Source: Marivita hallyeonensis
GTDB taxonomy: Bacteria; Pseudomonadota; Alphaproteobacteria; Rhodobacterales; Rhodobacteraceae
NCBI RefSeq assembly: GCF_900129875.1
Contig: NZ_FQXC01000008.1
Span: 21,216 to 85,215 of the forward strand
Direction of reading: 5' to 3'
Length of the DNA stretch: 64,000 nucleotides
Positions 9,019-20,296 of the stretch are shown one piece after another (the first letter of the stretch is position 1; each line of letters starts with the position of its first letter). The translations under genes were made by a program, and so were the position numbers. The notes beneath the pieces were generated by a model, which was not told where the DNA came from, searched no databases, and saw nothing but the letters and a program-made list of their open reading frames with translations.

Positions 9019-9924
9019 TCACCAGTCCTTTGGACCTTTGTCGCCGAACTGGTGCACGAGGAAGTCGATGAAGGCCCGCACCTTGGGCTGCGTAAAGCGC
9101 CCCGGCGGGTAAACGGCGTAGATGCCTTGGGTGTCGACGGGCAGGTCGGGAATGGCGTCCTCGATCAGCCCTTGGTCCATGGCGTCGGAATACAGGAAAG
9201 ACGGCAGGTAAGCGATCCCAAGCCCCGCGATACAGGCGTTCAGCAGCGACTGTCCGTCATTGACCGACAGCCAGCCCGCGGTGCGCACCTGGCGCTTTTC
9301 GCCGGAGGGTGCGGTGACCTTCCAGACATTACCGCTCGATTGGTTCGAATAATGCAAAAGCTTGTGTTCATTCAGATCGTCGATCCGACGCGGACGACCG
9401 TATTTCTCGAAATACGACGGCGCCGCGATCATGCGTTTCGTTGTCTCGGTCAGCTTGCGGGCGCGCAGAGTGCTGTCTTCCAGCTCCCCGATGCGCACCG
9501 CCATGTCGAACCCTTCAGAGATCAGCTCAACATACCGGTTGTTCAGAACCATGTTCACCGTAATGTCCGGAAAATCCGACAGGAATTCGCCCAAGACCGG
9601 CGACAGGTGGTTCACACCGAAATCCGTCGCCACCGAAATCCGCAACAGGCCCGACGGCGCAGACTGCATGGACGTCACCAGCGCGTCCGCCTCACCGGCA
9701 TCGTTCAACACGCGACGCGCGCGGTCGTAATAGGCCAGACCGATCTCCGTGGGGCTGACCCGCCGCGTCGTGCGATTCAACAGACGCGCCCCAAGACGGG
9801 CTTCAAGGCTGGACACGTGCTTGGAGACAGCGGATTTCGAGATCCCCATCTTCTTGGCCGCATCGGTGAAGCCGCCTTGATCCACAACCGTGGCAAAGGC
9901 CTCCATTTCGGTAAGACGGTCCAT
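9019..9924 (-). CDS. LysR-family transcriptional regulator
   Basis: 301 residues. The N-terminal winged helix-turn-helix (about 1-60, KKMGISKSAVSKHVSSLEARLG) is followed by a periplasmic-binding-like effector domain with GLGIAYLPSF near the C-terminus. Resembles the group that includes AaeR/DmlR-like regulators of small-molecule metabolism. The divergent neighbour at 10168 is a possible but unproven target; 243 bp separate the two starts. Effector unknown. Confidence 0.92.
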   Translation of the reverse strand: MDRLTEMEAFATVVDQGGFTDAAKKMGISKSAVSKHVSSLEARLGARLLNRTTRRVSPTEIGLAYYDRARRVLNDAGEADALVTSMQSAPSGLLRISVATDFGVNHLSPVLGEFLSDFPDITVNMVLNNRYVELISEGFDMAVRIGELEDSTLRARKLTETTKRMIAAPSYFEKYGRPRRIDDLNEHKLLHYSNQSSGNVWKVTAPSGEKRQVRTAGWLSVNDGQSLLNACIAGLGIAYLPSFLYSDAMDQGLIEDAIPDLPVDTQGIYAVYPPGRFTQPKVRAFIDFLVHQFGDKGPKDW

Positions 9925-10167
9925 ACGTATTCCTCGTTTCGTGTTGAGGAGGGTATGATGTTCAAATCAGGCGCGACTTGGGCGCGCTGCAGACAATATC
10001 TGGGTTTTCTTGGACAATGTCGCCTTAAGGGAAACAGCCTTAATGCCGGGAAAGCCCTGATTTTCCTGTCTGCCCGGTCACAATTTGGCAGTTGCGCCAT
10101 TCGCCCTAAGCTTACCTCACGGAAGCAAAAGCGCGTCAGAACTGCGCGTTCATTTGGGAGGACCACC

Positions 10168-10611
10168 ATGAAACATCTGATTTGCGCCGCCGCTCTGGCG
10201 CTGACCACCACCGGAGCCGTATCCGCCGAAGGCACGCCAGCGCCGGAGGGGGCATCGCTCTATGTCGTCAACCTCGAAGACGGGGCCAGCGTTCAATCCC
10301 CCGTGACCGTTATCTTCGGACTCAGCGGCATGGGCGTGGCCCCGGCCGGGGTGGAGCGCGAGAATACCGGACATCATCACATTTACCTCAATCGCCCCGC
10401 ATTCGGTGAGGCCGAGGGCGATGACGAAATCGCGGCGAACGGGGTGCCAAGTGACGACAACCACCTGCATTTCGGCGGCGGTCAAACGCAGGCCACTCTT
10501 GATCTGCCGGCGGGCACACACACGATCCAACTCGTGCTGGGTGACCAGTTCCACGTCCCGCATGACCCTCCCGTGGTCAGTGACCGCATCACGATCACCG
10601 TGTCGGAATAG
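10168..10611 (+). CDS. Exported DUF4399-family protein
   Basis: 147 residues from ATG 10168, which is preceded by GGGAGGACC. A signal peptide is evident (MKHLICAAALAL...VSAEG). The mature part matches the DUF4399 pattern: an early NLEDGASVQSPVTVIFGLSGMG-type stretch, then TGHHHIYLN, a conserved DDNHLHFGGGQTQ and LVLGDQFHVPH. The many His residues suggest periplasmic metal binding, but no activity is established for the family. It ends at a strong hairpin shared with the convergent gene. Confidence 0.85.
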   Translation: MKHLICAAALALTTTGAVSAEGTPAPEGASLYVVNLEDGASVQSPVTVIFGLSGMGVAPAGVERENTGHHHIYLNRPAFGEAEGDDEIAANGVPSDDNHLHFGGGQTQATLDLPAGTHTIQLVLGDQFHVPHDPPVVSDRITITVSE

Positions 10612-10639
10612 AAAAAAGCCGGGCGTATGGCCCGGCTTT
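10612..10639. terminator. Bidirectional terminator hairpin
   Basis: A perfect 10-bp stem, AAAGCCGGGC (10615-10624) with GCCCGGCTTT (10630-10639) and a 5-nt loop, directly follows the DUF4399 stop. It also faces the convergent PfpI-type gene, for which the A run at 10612-10617 gives a T tract on the minus strand. Confidence 0.8.
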
Positions 10640-10651
10640 CTCCTACTGGAT

Positions 10652-11212
10652 TTAGGCAGCAGCGCGGTGAGCATCTCCGCTCTGGATGACCTCGACAATC
10701 TTCTCGACAAAGGCCTTGAGGTCCTCTGGCTGACGGCTCGTGATGATGCCGTGATCAAAGACCACTTCCGCGTCATGCCAATTGGCACCTGCGTTCATGA
10801 CATCGGTCTTGATCGAGTGGTACGATGTGGCATCACGGCCCTTGAGGATGCCGGCTTCGATCAGGACCCACGGCGCGTGACAGACAGCGGCGATCGGTTT
10901 GCCAGCTTTGTGGAACGCCTTCACCAGCGTCAGAACGTCGTCATCGACCCGCAGTAGATCCGGGTTGATCTGACCACCCGGAATCACCAACGCGTCGTAG
11001 TTTTCGTGCTTGGCGTCGGCGATCTTCAAATCCGCATCTGCCATACGGCCCCAGTCGTCACCTTCCCAGCCTTTGACGGCCTTGCCATCTTGGGTTGCAA
11101 CATGCACCTCAGCGCCCTTGGCGCGCAATTGGTCGCGCGGGAATTCCAGTTCGGATTGCTCGAACCCATTGGACGAGATGATCAGGACTTTCGCTTTTTC
11201 GATATTCGGCAT
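10652..11212 (-). CDS. PfpI/DJ-1-family class I glutamine-amidotransferase-like protein
   Basis: 186 residues of the DJ-1/PfpI fold. The nucleophile elbow AVCHAPW carries the conserved Cys-His pair and an acidic residue lies upstream (GFEQSELEFP), as in PfpI/YhbO-type proteins. Such proteins are reported as stress-related deglycases, peptidases or chaperones; which one applies here cannot be told. Stands alone between convergent and co-directional neighbours. Confidence 0.9.
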   Translation of the reverse strand: MPNIEKAKVLIISSNGFEQSELEFPRDQLRAKGAEVHVATQDGKAVKGWEGDDWGRMADADLKIADAKHENYDALVIPGGQINPDLLRVDDDVLTLVKAFHKAGKPIAAVCHAPWVLIEAGILKGRDATSYHSIKTDVMNAGANWHDAEVVFDHGIITSRQPEDLKAFVEKIVEVIQSGDAHRAAA

Positions 11213-11300
11213 GACTGCCTCCTATACGTTTGGATCTCCTGAACCGCGCCGACCGCGCGGCCCTTCAGATCATCAACGCACAGACGGGGCTGCCGTTCCG

Positions 11301-13349
<2,049 letters not shown>

Positions 13350-13394
13350 TCACCTGACACGGGCGCGGTTGACGTGTCACGCCCCAACGTCACG

Positions 13395-14573
13395 TCACGG
13401 CCGGTTGAACTCGGCGGCGTGCCGCCCGGCCCAGAGGCCCGTCGCGAAACAGGCTGTCAGAAGGTAGCCACCCGTCGGTGCATCCCAGTCCAGCATCTCG
13501 CCCGCGCAAAAGGTGCCGGGACGGTCCTTCAGCATAAGCGTCTCGTCCAGCGCGGCGAACGGCACACCGCCAGCGGTGCTGATCGCCTCATCCATCGGGC
13601 GCAGACCCGCATGGTGGACCGGTAGGGCTTTCAATAGCCCAGGCACATCGTCCCAGACGAGTGGCCCCGTGGGGCGAAACTCGTTGAAGAGCGCGATCTT
13701 CTCGGGCGTGAACCTTAACGCATTGCGGAGGATCTTGCCGACACCGGCTTTCGGCGTGTCAGGCAACTTTCCCCGAAGTCGATCCACCGTCAGGTCCGGG
13801 ACCAGATCAACCGTCAGCGGCGCGCCATCGCGCAGAGCGGGGCTAAGCGTGTAGACCCCGCCGCCTTCCAACCCGTGTTTCGAGATCGTCGCCTCGCCAC
13901 GCGAAACCTGATCGCCCGCGTGCCACGCGACCGCCTTCAGCGCCTTGCCAAAATGCGCGACCATGTGGTCCGACCAATCGACCAGCAGCCCGACATTCGA
14001 AGGTTGGAACGGCGCAACTGCGATCCCGTTCGCAGCGAACAGATCGGCCCAAGCCCCGTCCGACCCCAAGCGGGCCCAGCTGGCACCGCCCAGAGCCAGA
14101 ACCGTTACACGCGGGGTCAGCGCGCGGGTGCCTTCGGGCGTTTCGAAAACCCAGGCGTTGTGGTCCCACCCGGTCCAGCGCCAGCGGGTGTGGCTGGTTA
14201 GGCCCCTGTTATTCAACCGCGCCAGCCATGCCCGTAACAAGGGCGAGGCTTTCATGACTTTCGGGAACAGCCGTCCGGTTGATCCGGTGAACGTGGCCTG
14301 CCCCAGACCCTCAGCCCACGCTTGCACCTCGTCCGGGCCAAAGGCATGCAGCGCCAGTTTCAGGGTCGGATGCATGTCGCCGGTATAGGCCGACAGGAAC
14401 GGCCCGAAGGGCTGCGTCTTGGTCAGGTTCAGGCCAGATTTGCCCGCCATCAGGAACTTGCGTCCGATGGATGGTTTCGCCTCGACCAGCGTCACGGCGC
14501 GGCCCGCCGTCAGCAGCGCATCCGCCGCCATAAGACCCGCCGGGCCACCACCGATCACCAGCGCGTCCGTCAT
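13395..14573 (-). CDS. TIGR03862/BaiN-type FAD-dependent oxidoreductase
   Basis: 392 residues with an N-terminal dinucleotide motif (VIGGGPAGLMAADALL) and the HI0933/BaiN-type family signatures KSGLNLT, GGASWARLGSDG and the C-terminal GEMLDWDAPTGGYLL. Flavoprotein of unknown substrate; relatives include bile-acid dehydratase-like BaiN. Its ATG overlaps the stop of the upstream MscS gene (4-bp ATGA overlap at 14570-14573), so the two are probably translationally coupled. Confidence 0.88.
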   Translation of the reverse strand: MTDALVIGGGPAGLMAADALLTAGRAVTLVEAKPSIGRKFLMAGKSGLNLTKTQPFGPFLSAYTGDMHPTLKLALHAFGPDEVQAWAEGLGQATFTGSTGRLFPKVMKASPLLRAWLARLNNRGLTSHTRWRWTGWDHNAWVFETPEGTRALTPRVTVLALGGASWARLGSDGAWADLFAANGIAVAPFQPSNVGLLVDWSDHMVAHFGKALKAVAWHAGDQVSRGEATISKHGLEGGGVYTLSPALRDGAPLTVDLVPDLTVDRLRGKLPDTPKAGVGKILRNALRFTPEKIALFNEFRPTGPLVWDDVPGLLKALPVHHAGLRPMDEAISTAGGVPFAALDETLMLKDRPGTFCAGEMLDWDAPTGGYLLTACFATGLWAGRHAAEFNRP

Positions 14574-15895
14574 GCCTCCGGCGTATTGCGCATCTCGATG
14601 ACGCGGCGGGGGTACGGGATTTCGATATTGTGCTCTTTCAGTGCGTTCCAGATCAGGAAGAGCACGTCCGAAGCGTATTTGTTCTGGCCATCGTCAATGC
14701 CGTTCACCCAGAACTCGACGCCGAAGTCGATGCCCGAGTCCCCGAACCCGCGCAGTTCCACGTCTGGCGGTTCAGGCTCGTCGAGGACGCCGGGGTGCTT
14801 CGCGACCGCCTCCGCGATGATGTCGGGGATGAGATTGATATCGGTGTCATAGCTGACGGAGAACCCGACTTCGAGGCGGTTGGCGCTGCCCTGGTCGGAA
14901 TAGTTGATGACGCGGGTGGTGATGAAGTCCTCGTTCGGGACGACGATCCAGCGGCCATCGAAGGTTTCGAGGATCATCGCCCGCGCGGTGGTCTGGACGA
15001 TCGTCCCCGCCTCTCCGTTGTCGAGTTCCACGTAATCCCCAATCGTCGCCTGCCCTTCCAGAAGCAGGATCACGCCCGAGATATAGTTCGCCGCAATCTT
15101 CTGAAGGCCAAAGCCAAGACCCACACCAATCGCACCACCCAGCACCGCGAGCGAGGTCAGCGGCACGCCCATGATGTTCATCAGCAAGAAGAACGCGACA
15201 CCGAAGATCACGACCTCCGCCGCTTTCGCAGCGAGCTGCCGGGTCGCGGGGCGCATCTCTTCCTGTTTGTTGATGTAGGCGGCGGATTGGTCGTTGGACC
15301 AGCGCCCAAACCAGAACAGGAGCGCCCCCGCGATCACACCACGCAGAAGCGCCATGATCGAGAAAGAGATATTTCCAAGGTTGACGGTTGTTTCGTTGAG
15401 GAACTGTGACAGGGGGTCAAGAAGCCCGACCGCATACACCGCCATCACCGGGAGGAGCACGTAGCGGCCCAGCAGTTTCAGGAACGGATCCGCCACGATC
15501 TCGCGGACAAGGATGCGCGCGGCAAGGAACAGGAAGACACGTTTGCCGAAGGCGATGATGTCACCCGAGCCAAAGACCGATCGGATGATCTCTTCCCCGA
15601 TGGCCGTCAACGCGTAGGCGAAGATCGGCAAGAGCAGCGGCAGGCACAGAAGAAGGAAGCGCCGCGCGGATGCAAAAATGTCGGTCGCGCCCTCTTTCGG
15701 AGTCAGCCAACCAGTGAGCGTCTTCCGCAAGCGACGCGTGATAACGAGGGCGAGAAGGAACGCGGCAAGCAGCACCGCAAATTGCGACCACGCAGCGGGA
15801 GAGACCAGCCACGACAGGGCAAGCGCGTAGGCCTGTTCGAGGTAACCGACCGCCTGTTGGACAATGGGCGGTTGCGCAGACAGGTCCCAGTCCAT
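14570..15895 (-). CDS. MscS-family mechanosensitive ion channel
   Basis: 441 residues from ATG 15895 (MDWDLSAQ). The open frame continues about 100 codons further upstream, but that part is Arg/Ser/Pro-rich and is a shadow of the divergent HNH gene. Several hydrophobic segments precede the MscS pore and beta domain (GGAIGVGLGFGLQKIAANYISG, then VPNEDFITTRVINYS). The Gly/Ala-packed pore helix is typical. Inner-membrane channel for release of osmotic pressure. Coupled to the flavoprotein downstream. Confidence 0.9.
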   Translation of the reverse strand: MDWDLSAQPPIVQQAVGYLEQAYALALSWLVSPAAWSQFAVLLAAFLLALVITRRLRKTLTGWLTPKEGATDIFASARRFLLLCLPLLLPIFAYALTAIGEEIIRSVFGSGDIIAFGKRVFLFLAARILVREIVADPFLKLLGRYVLLPVMAVYAVGLLDPLSQFLNETTVNLGNISFSIMALLRGVIAGALLFWFGRWSNDQSAAYINKQEEMRPATRQLAAKAAEVVIFGVAFFLLMNIMGVPLTSLAVLGGAIGVGLGFGLQKIAANYISGVILLLEGQATIGDYVELDNGEAGTIVQTTARAMILETFDGRWIVVPNEDFITTRVINYSDQGSANRLEVGFSVSYDTDINLIPDIIAEAVAKHPGVLDEPEPPDVELRGFGDSGIDFGVEFWVNGIDDGQNKYASDVLFLIWNALKEHNIEIPYPRRVIEMRNTPEA

Positions 15896-15984
15896 GGCGA
15901 TTCCCTTGAATTCTCGTCGCGTCGTGTCAGCTAGATGCCTTGACCCACGCTTTCGCACAAGAGCCGTGACTGCAAGACTGTCCG

Positions 15985-16302
15985 ATGACCGAGACCGATC
16001 CGATCTGCCCGCTTTGCCTGCGCCCGATCCCGCCCGGCGTGAAGCAGAGCCAGCATCACCTGATCCCGAAGCTGAAGGGCGGCAAGGGCGGGCCGACGAT
16101 CCTGATCCATCAGATGTGCCATAACGAGATCCATGCGACGCTGACCGAGGCGGAGCTGGCGCGGGAGTACAATACGCCCGAGGCGTTGCGCGCGCATCCA
16201 CAGCTTGGCGCGTTCTTCAATTGGGTGGGAAAGCGCCCCCCGGACTTTCATGCGCGCAGCCGGGGTAGTGTCCGCAAGCAGCGGTCGCGAAAGCGCAGAT
16301 AG
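15985..16302 (+). CDS. Small HNH-endonuclease-like protein
   Basis: 105 residues. An N-terminal CPLC zinc pair is followed by QHHLIPKLKGGKGG and MCHNEIHATLT, i.e. the HNH core with a second CxxC-like/His set. Short stand-alone HNH proteins of this type are common in alphaproteobacteria and have no assigned role. The C-terminus is Arg/Lys-rich. It is divergent from mscS (89 bp between starts) and ends inside the left arm of a large inverted repeat. Confidence 0.75.
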   Translation: MTETDPICPLCLRPIPPGVKQSQHHLIPKLKGGKGGPTILIHQMCHNEIHATLTEAELAREYNTPEALRAHPQLGAFFNWVGKRPPDFHARSRGSVRKQRSRKRR

Positions 16303-16356
16303 GTCCGTTCTGATCCTATTGTTTCGCGCGCGAAACATTGGGACCGGTTCGGACCT
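16301..16356. terminator. Long nested inverted repeat at a convergent gene junction
   Basis: The core is an 18-bp perfect palindrome, TGTTTCGCGCGCGAAACA (16320-16337). Outer arms AGGTCCG (16301-16307) and CGGACCT (16350-16356) and an inner GATCC/GGACC pair extend it to a 56-bp interrupted hairpin. It lies between the HNH gene (+) and the alcohol dehydrogenase (-), so a two-way terminator is the simplest reading. Confidence 0.55.
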
Positions 16357-16383
16357 TTTAAGGTTTTGGTAACGAATGGGATT

Positions 16384-17547
16384 TCACCAAATCCGGTCGT
16401 AGATCGCGACGATCTCTTCTGCGGTGGGCACGCGCGGATTGTTCTGCGGGGAACCAGACGCCAGCGCCTGATCCGCCATGGTCGCAAAGGTCGACGCGTC
16501 TTTCGCGTGGCCCAGGCTGCCGGGGTTCGGGACCTTGAGGTCGTCGTTCAGCCTCTGGAGGTTCTTGACCAGCTTTCCGCACGCGACCGCATCGCTGTCG
16601 GTATCGTCGGCCCAGGTCATCACGCGGGCGCAGGTGGCATAGCGGTCCGACGCCGCGTCGACGGAGAACCGGGTGACTTCCGGCAGGAGCATCGCGTTGG
16701 ACAGCCCGTGCGCCACGTGGAAATGCGCGCCGATGGGGCGGCTCATGCCGTGGACCAGCGCGACGGAGGCGTTCGAGAACGCCATCCCGGCCTGCGAAGC
16801 GGCAAGCATCAGGGCTTCGCGCGCTTCGGCGTTTTCAGGTTCGGCACAGGCGGTGCGGACGTGGCGCGCGATGGCGGGCATGGCGGCGAGCGCGAAAGCG
16901 TCGGTGTAGGCAAAGGCTTTGCGGCTGACATAGGCCTCAATGGCGTGGGTCAGACTATCGACGGCGGTGTCGGCGGTGATACGCCACGGTTTCGTGGTGG
17001 TGAACGTCCAGTCGATGAGCGCGGCAGTGGCGACGCAGGCAAGGCCCGAGAGGTTGTATTTCTCGGTCTTCTCAGTGTCGGTGATGACGCACCAGCGGGT
17101 GAGTTCGGACCCGGTCCCGCCTGTCGTGGGGATCAGGATCACTGGCGGGCCGCAGCGGTCGATCTGGGTCGGGGCCTTGTAGTCGCGGACATGGCCGGGA
17201 TTGACGGACATGAAGCTGATGGCCTTGGCCGTATCCATCGGGCTGCCGCCGCCGAACCCGATCACGCAATCAAAATCGCCTGCGTTGAAGGCCGCGAGCC
17301 CTTCGGCGAGGCAGGTATCGGTGGGATCCTCGACCACACCATCGAAGACTGTCCAACCGATCCGCGCGTTATCGAGCACATCGGTGATGGTCTGCACATG
17401 GCCAAGCTGCACCAAACCCGTATCGGTCACGATCAGCGGGCGGGTCAGGCCCAATTGTTGCAACACCTCGGCTAGCTCATTCGCAACGCCACCGCCGATG
17501 CGGATGATGCGTGGGGATTGGACGCGGCCGATTTGGGCGAGTGTCAT
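16384..17547 (-). CDS. Iron-containing alcohol dehydrogenase
   Basis: 387 residues of the group III ADH family. NAD binding is shown by GFGGGSPMDTAKA and PTTGGTGSE; the metal ligands lie in DSLTHAIEAY and in ALVHGMSRPIGAHFHVAHG (Asp plus three His). Substrate cannot be told: ethanol, 1,3-propanediol, lactaldehyde or 4-hydroxybutyrate enzymes all look alike. A VOC protein gene lies 14 bp upstream and is probably co-transcribed. Confidence 0.9.
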   Translation of the reverse strand: MTLAQIGRVQSPRIIRIGGGVANELAEVLQQLGLTRPLIVTDTGLVQLGHVQTITDVLDNARIGWTVFDGVVEDPTDTCLAEGLAAFNAGDFDCVIGFGGGSPMDTAKAISFMSVNPGHVRDYKAPTQIDRCGPPVILIPTTGGTGSELTRWCVITDTEKTEKYNLSGLACVATAALIDWTFTTTKPWRITADTAVDSLTHAIEAYVSRKAFAYTDAFALAAMPAIARHVRTACAEPENAEAREALMLAASQAGMAFSNASVALVHGMSRPIGAHFHVAHGLSNAMLLPEVTRFSVDAASDRYATCARVMTWADDTDSDAVACGKLVKNLQRLNDDLKVPNPGSLGHAKDASTFATMADQALASGSPQNNPRVPTAEEIVAIYDRIW

Positions 17548-17561
17548 GTGGTGCCTCTGGG

Positions 17562-17978
17562 TCAGTCTTCGTCGACGATCTGGTGGACCTCGATCACGTT
17601 GCCATCGGGGTCATAGAAAAAGATCTGGTGCCAGCCTTTCACCGCGTCGCTGCCCCAATCGGAATAGGGCACGCCCTTGTCTTCAAGATGCTGCCTGAAG
17701 GCCGCGATATCGTCGGTGCGGTAGGCGATGTGCCCGCGTTCGAGCGGGTTGACCACATGCCCCGACCGGAACGAGTTCAGCACGTCGCGCGGGGTCAGGT
17801 GCATTTGGATATCTCCGTCCGTGACAAAAGAGACGTCTCCGACCAATCCTCTGTCCGCATTGACCGGTGGGAGCTTCGTGGGATCATCATCGCCGAGTTG
17901 CAGGACGTCCCGGTAAAACCGGTCCATCTCTGGCACGTTGGCGGAACACAGGTTGATGTGATGCAGTTTGAGCTTCAT
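17562..17978 (-). CDS. VOC/glyoxalase-family protein
   Basis: 138 residues from ATG 17978 (MKLKLHHINL). Two beta-alpha-beta-beta-beta repeats of the vicinal-oxygen-chelate fold are seen. Candidate metal ligands are the His of LHHINL, the His of the ERGHIAYR segment and the Glu of NVIEVHQ. FYDPDGNVIEVHQ is the usual C-terminal signature. Substrate unknown; lactoylglutathione lyase, fosfomycin thiol transferase and dioxygenase branches share the fold. Upstream partner of the iron ADH gene. Confidence 0.85.
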   Translation of the reverse strand: MKLKLHHINLCSANVPEMDRFYRDVLQLGDDDPTKLPPVNADRGLVGDVSFVTDGDIQMHLTPRDVLNSFRSGHVVNPLERGHIAYRTDDIAAFRQHLEDKGVPYSDWGSDAVKGWHQIFFYDPDGNVIEVHQIVDED

Positions 17979-18013
17979 GCCGGGACCGTGGCGCAAAGCC
18001 CGATCGAACGCAA

Positions 18014-18340
18014 TCAGGACGCGTTCATGCGCTCCACATAGGCGCGCATCTCTTCGGCTTCGTGCCGGGCGTCGCGCAAGCCTTCCATCGCGGCGGCGAG
18101 TTCGGCCTCGGTCTGGGCGAGCTGATTGGTCAGCTCGGCCTCGCGTTGCTGCAGGTAAGTGATCGCCTGATCGCGGGTTTCCTCGGCCTCGTGCAATTCC
18201 TGGCTCATCTTTTCGAGCTGATCCATGTCGGCTTGGCTGACGCGCGTAAAGCGATGCACGAGCCAGTTGGCGAACCAGCCAAGGCAGAACGCCACGAACA
18301 GAATAATGGCTGTGGTGATGACGAATTCAGTTCTGTTCAT
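18014..18340 (-). CDS. Membrane-anchored coiled-coil protein
   Basis: 108 residues from ATG 18340. One N-terminal membrane helix (about 6-28, VITTAIILFVAFCLGW) is followed by a long charged heptad region rich in Glu, Gln and Ala. No family recognised. Its start lies 14 bp inside the end of the upstream OmpA-family gene, so it is translationally coupled to it and may be an accessory of that envelope protein. Confidence 0.75.
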   Translation of the reverse strand: MNRTEFVITTAIILFVAFCLGWFANWLVHRFTRVSQADMDQLEKMSQELHEAEETRDQAITYLQQREAELTNQLAQTEAELAAAMEGLRDARHEAEEMRAYVERMNAS

Positions 18341-20237
18341 CCGACTGTCCCTCTGCCCCGCCATCTGTTTCGCCCGTAGGGACCGATTGTTCAATACTTT
18401 CGAGCGTGGTTTCGACCTCGGGGATGGGTTCAGGTTGCCGCAGCTTGAATTCGATACGTCGATTGGCCTCGCGGCCTTCTTCGGTGTCGTTGGACGCGAT
18501 GGGACGTTCCTCACCGTAGCCGCGCACCTCGTAGCTCGACGTCAGCACGCGGCGGTCGCGCAAAGCGTTCGCCACCGCCTGTGCGCGGTCCTGGCTGAGC
18601 TGGAGGTTCATCACTTCACGTCCCTGGCTGTCGGTGTGTCCGGCGATCACCAGAGGAATGTCGCCACACAGCTGCAGAAGCTCTGCGATTTCGTCCATGA
18701 TGTCCCGCGTTCCGGCGTCGAGTGTCGCGGAGCCGGGTTCGAAGGTGATCTTGCGGTCGCCGATGATCTCTACGATCTGGGCCTCGCATTCCTCGGGCGT
18801 CGGGATGCCCAGAAGCGGATCGAGCTTTTCCTGGTAGGTGACGTTGATCTCGAATTCCTCGGCATCGCCCAGTTTCTCGGCCAGAAGCCCGGCGATTTCC
18901 GAACTGGCGTTCTGGTTGCCGGTGTTTCCGCTGATGGCGAGGCTATCGGGTGTCACGACAACCGCACCGTTCGACAGCCGCGACAAGGCTTCCAGACCCG
19001 CAAGGACCCGGCTGGACCACGTGGCAGGCAGGGTTTCGTCGACGCGGGCGGTCATGCGAACCGAGGACGATCCAAAGGCGGCGCGGGCAAAGCTGTCGGC
19101 CGTCTGCCGCGCGATTTCGCTGTTGATGCGGCCACGGAGCTGAACACTGCCCTCGGGGCTGTGGGTCGCGGTGAATTCCGGGATGCCCACGGGCTGTTCG
19201 GGGGGCGGTTCCGGCAGGGTCGCATTGACGACGAAGACCTTGGGCAGGTCGGCTTCCAAGGTGCCAACCACCTGATCGAAGAGGTTCTGATCGGTGCCTT
19301 CCAGGGCAAAGAGAGAGACATCGGCATCCGCGAAGGTGATGCTGCCACCGCCCAGCGCGGCGATCGCTTCGATTCCCATGGCGGTTGCTGTGCCCCATTC
19401 GTTTGTCGGCGTGCCAAGGCCAAGGCGGCAGTCGATCTTGTCTTCGATCCCGGCTGCGCCTGCCGCGGCGAGGATTTGGGCACGGGCGTCCTCGGTCGGA
19501 GCAGAACAGGCGTCAAACCGCGCACCGTCGGCATCCTTGATAAACCGCAGGGTGAACGGCGAAATGACCGGGCGCGGCGCGGTGATTTCAAGCGCCAGTC
19601 GCACGTCGTCGCCTGCACGGCGGGCGAAATCAGCCTCGATCCGGCGGCGGGCGTCTTCGCTTTCTGCCGCGCCCTTGATCGAGACGCGACCGGCTTCGAC
19701 AGAAATCTTCGACCGCTCAAGATCGTCGAGCACTGACACCGAATACTCCAACGCATCGTCCCAGCCTTCGGGAACGGGGTAATCCGCGATCTCAAGCAGA
19801 TCCGACACCGGCGCATCGGGAACAGCGCGGGAGATGTCCCGTATCAGCTGATCTCGATCCGTGGCCAAGGGCAAAAGTCCGATCAGGGAGATCCCGCTGT
19901 CGCTGCGCAGCATTTCAATCGAGAACCGCGGCGGCGCGATCCCGTCAGTGTCGATGATGTCGATCTGGTCGATCACGCGAGCGGTATCGACCACGCGGCC
20001 CGCTGCACTGAGCGCCTGAAACCGGGCGGCTTCGGTCGGGGCGGTGCCGATCAGGAAAACCTGCAATCCGTTGGTGTCCACGTCCGCCCATGTCAGCGCG
20101 TCGCGATCCAGCTCTGTTCTGACAGCACGCTCGGACGTGTCTTCGACCGCATCCACCGAAAACCACGCAGCAGCGAGGCTGAGCACGGCGGCGATTGCGA
20201 AGGTGCTGAAAAGCACAATGACAGAAGACAGGCGCAT
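18327..20237 (-). CDS. Large OmpA-family envelope protein
   Basis: 636 residues. An N-terminal hydrophobic segment (about 4-26) acts as signal or anchor. Several repeated alpha/beta units of BON-like type follow (for example a region with EAGRVSIKGAAESEDARRR), and the C-terminal OmpA domain (about 505-610) binds peptidoglycan: GSATLDAG, IAGHTDSQG, LSQDRAQAV, YGEERPIASN and EANRRIEF. Likely links the envelope to the cell wall. It is followed by the coupled coiled-coil gene. The C-terminus is acidic and Gln/Glu rich. Confidence 0.88.
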   Translation of the reverse strand: MRLSSVIVLFSTFAIAAVLSLAAAWFSVDAVEDTSERAVRTELDRDALTWADVDTNGLQVFLIGTAPTEAARFQALSAAGRVVDTARVIDQIDIIDTDGIAPPRFSIEMLRSDSGISLIGLLPLATDRDQLIRDISRAVPDAPVSDLLEIADYPVPEGWDDALEYSVSVLDDLERSKISVEAGRVSIKGAAESEDARRRIEADFARRAGDDVRLALEITAPRPVISPFTLRFIKDADGARFDACSAPTEDARAQILAAAGAAGIEDKIDCRLGLGTPTNEWGTATAMGIEAIAALGGGSITFADADVSLFALEGTDQNLFDQVVGTLEADLPKVFVVNATLPEPPPEQPVGIPEFTATHSPEGSVQLRGRINSEIARQTADSFARAAFGSSSVRMTARVDETLPATWSSRVLAGLEALSRLSNGAVVVTPDSLAISGNTGNQNASSEIAGLLAEKLGDAEEFEINVTYQEKLDPLLGIPTPEECEAQIVEIIGDRKITFEPGSATLDAGTRDIMDEIAELLQLCGDIPLVIAGHTDSQGREVMNLQLSQDRAQAVANALRDRRVLTSSYEVRGYGEERPIASNDTEEGREANRRIEFKLRQPEPIPEVETTLESIEQSVPTGETDGGAEGQSDEQN

Positions 20238-20296
20238 GAGCGTTCCGCATCAGGTGACGTTGGCCCAGCGATACGCCGCAGGGCCAAGGAGTGCAA

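Noticed and set aside
15896..16201. A 102-codon upstream extension of the MscS gene
   Set aside because: Arg/Ser/Pro-rich low complexity that overlaps the divergent HNH gene; a proper membrane-protein start exists at 15895.
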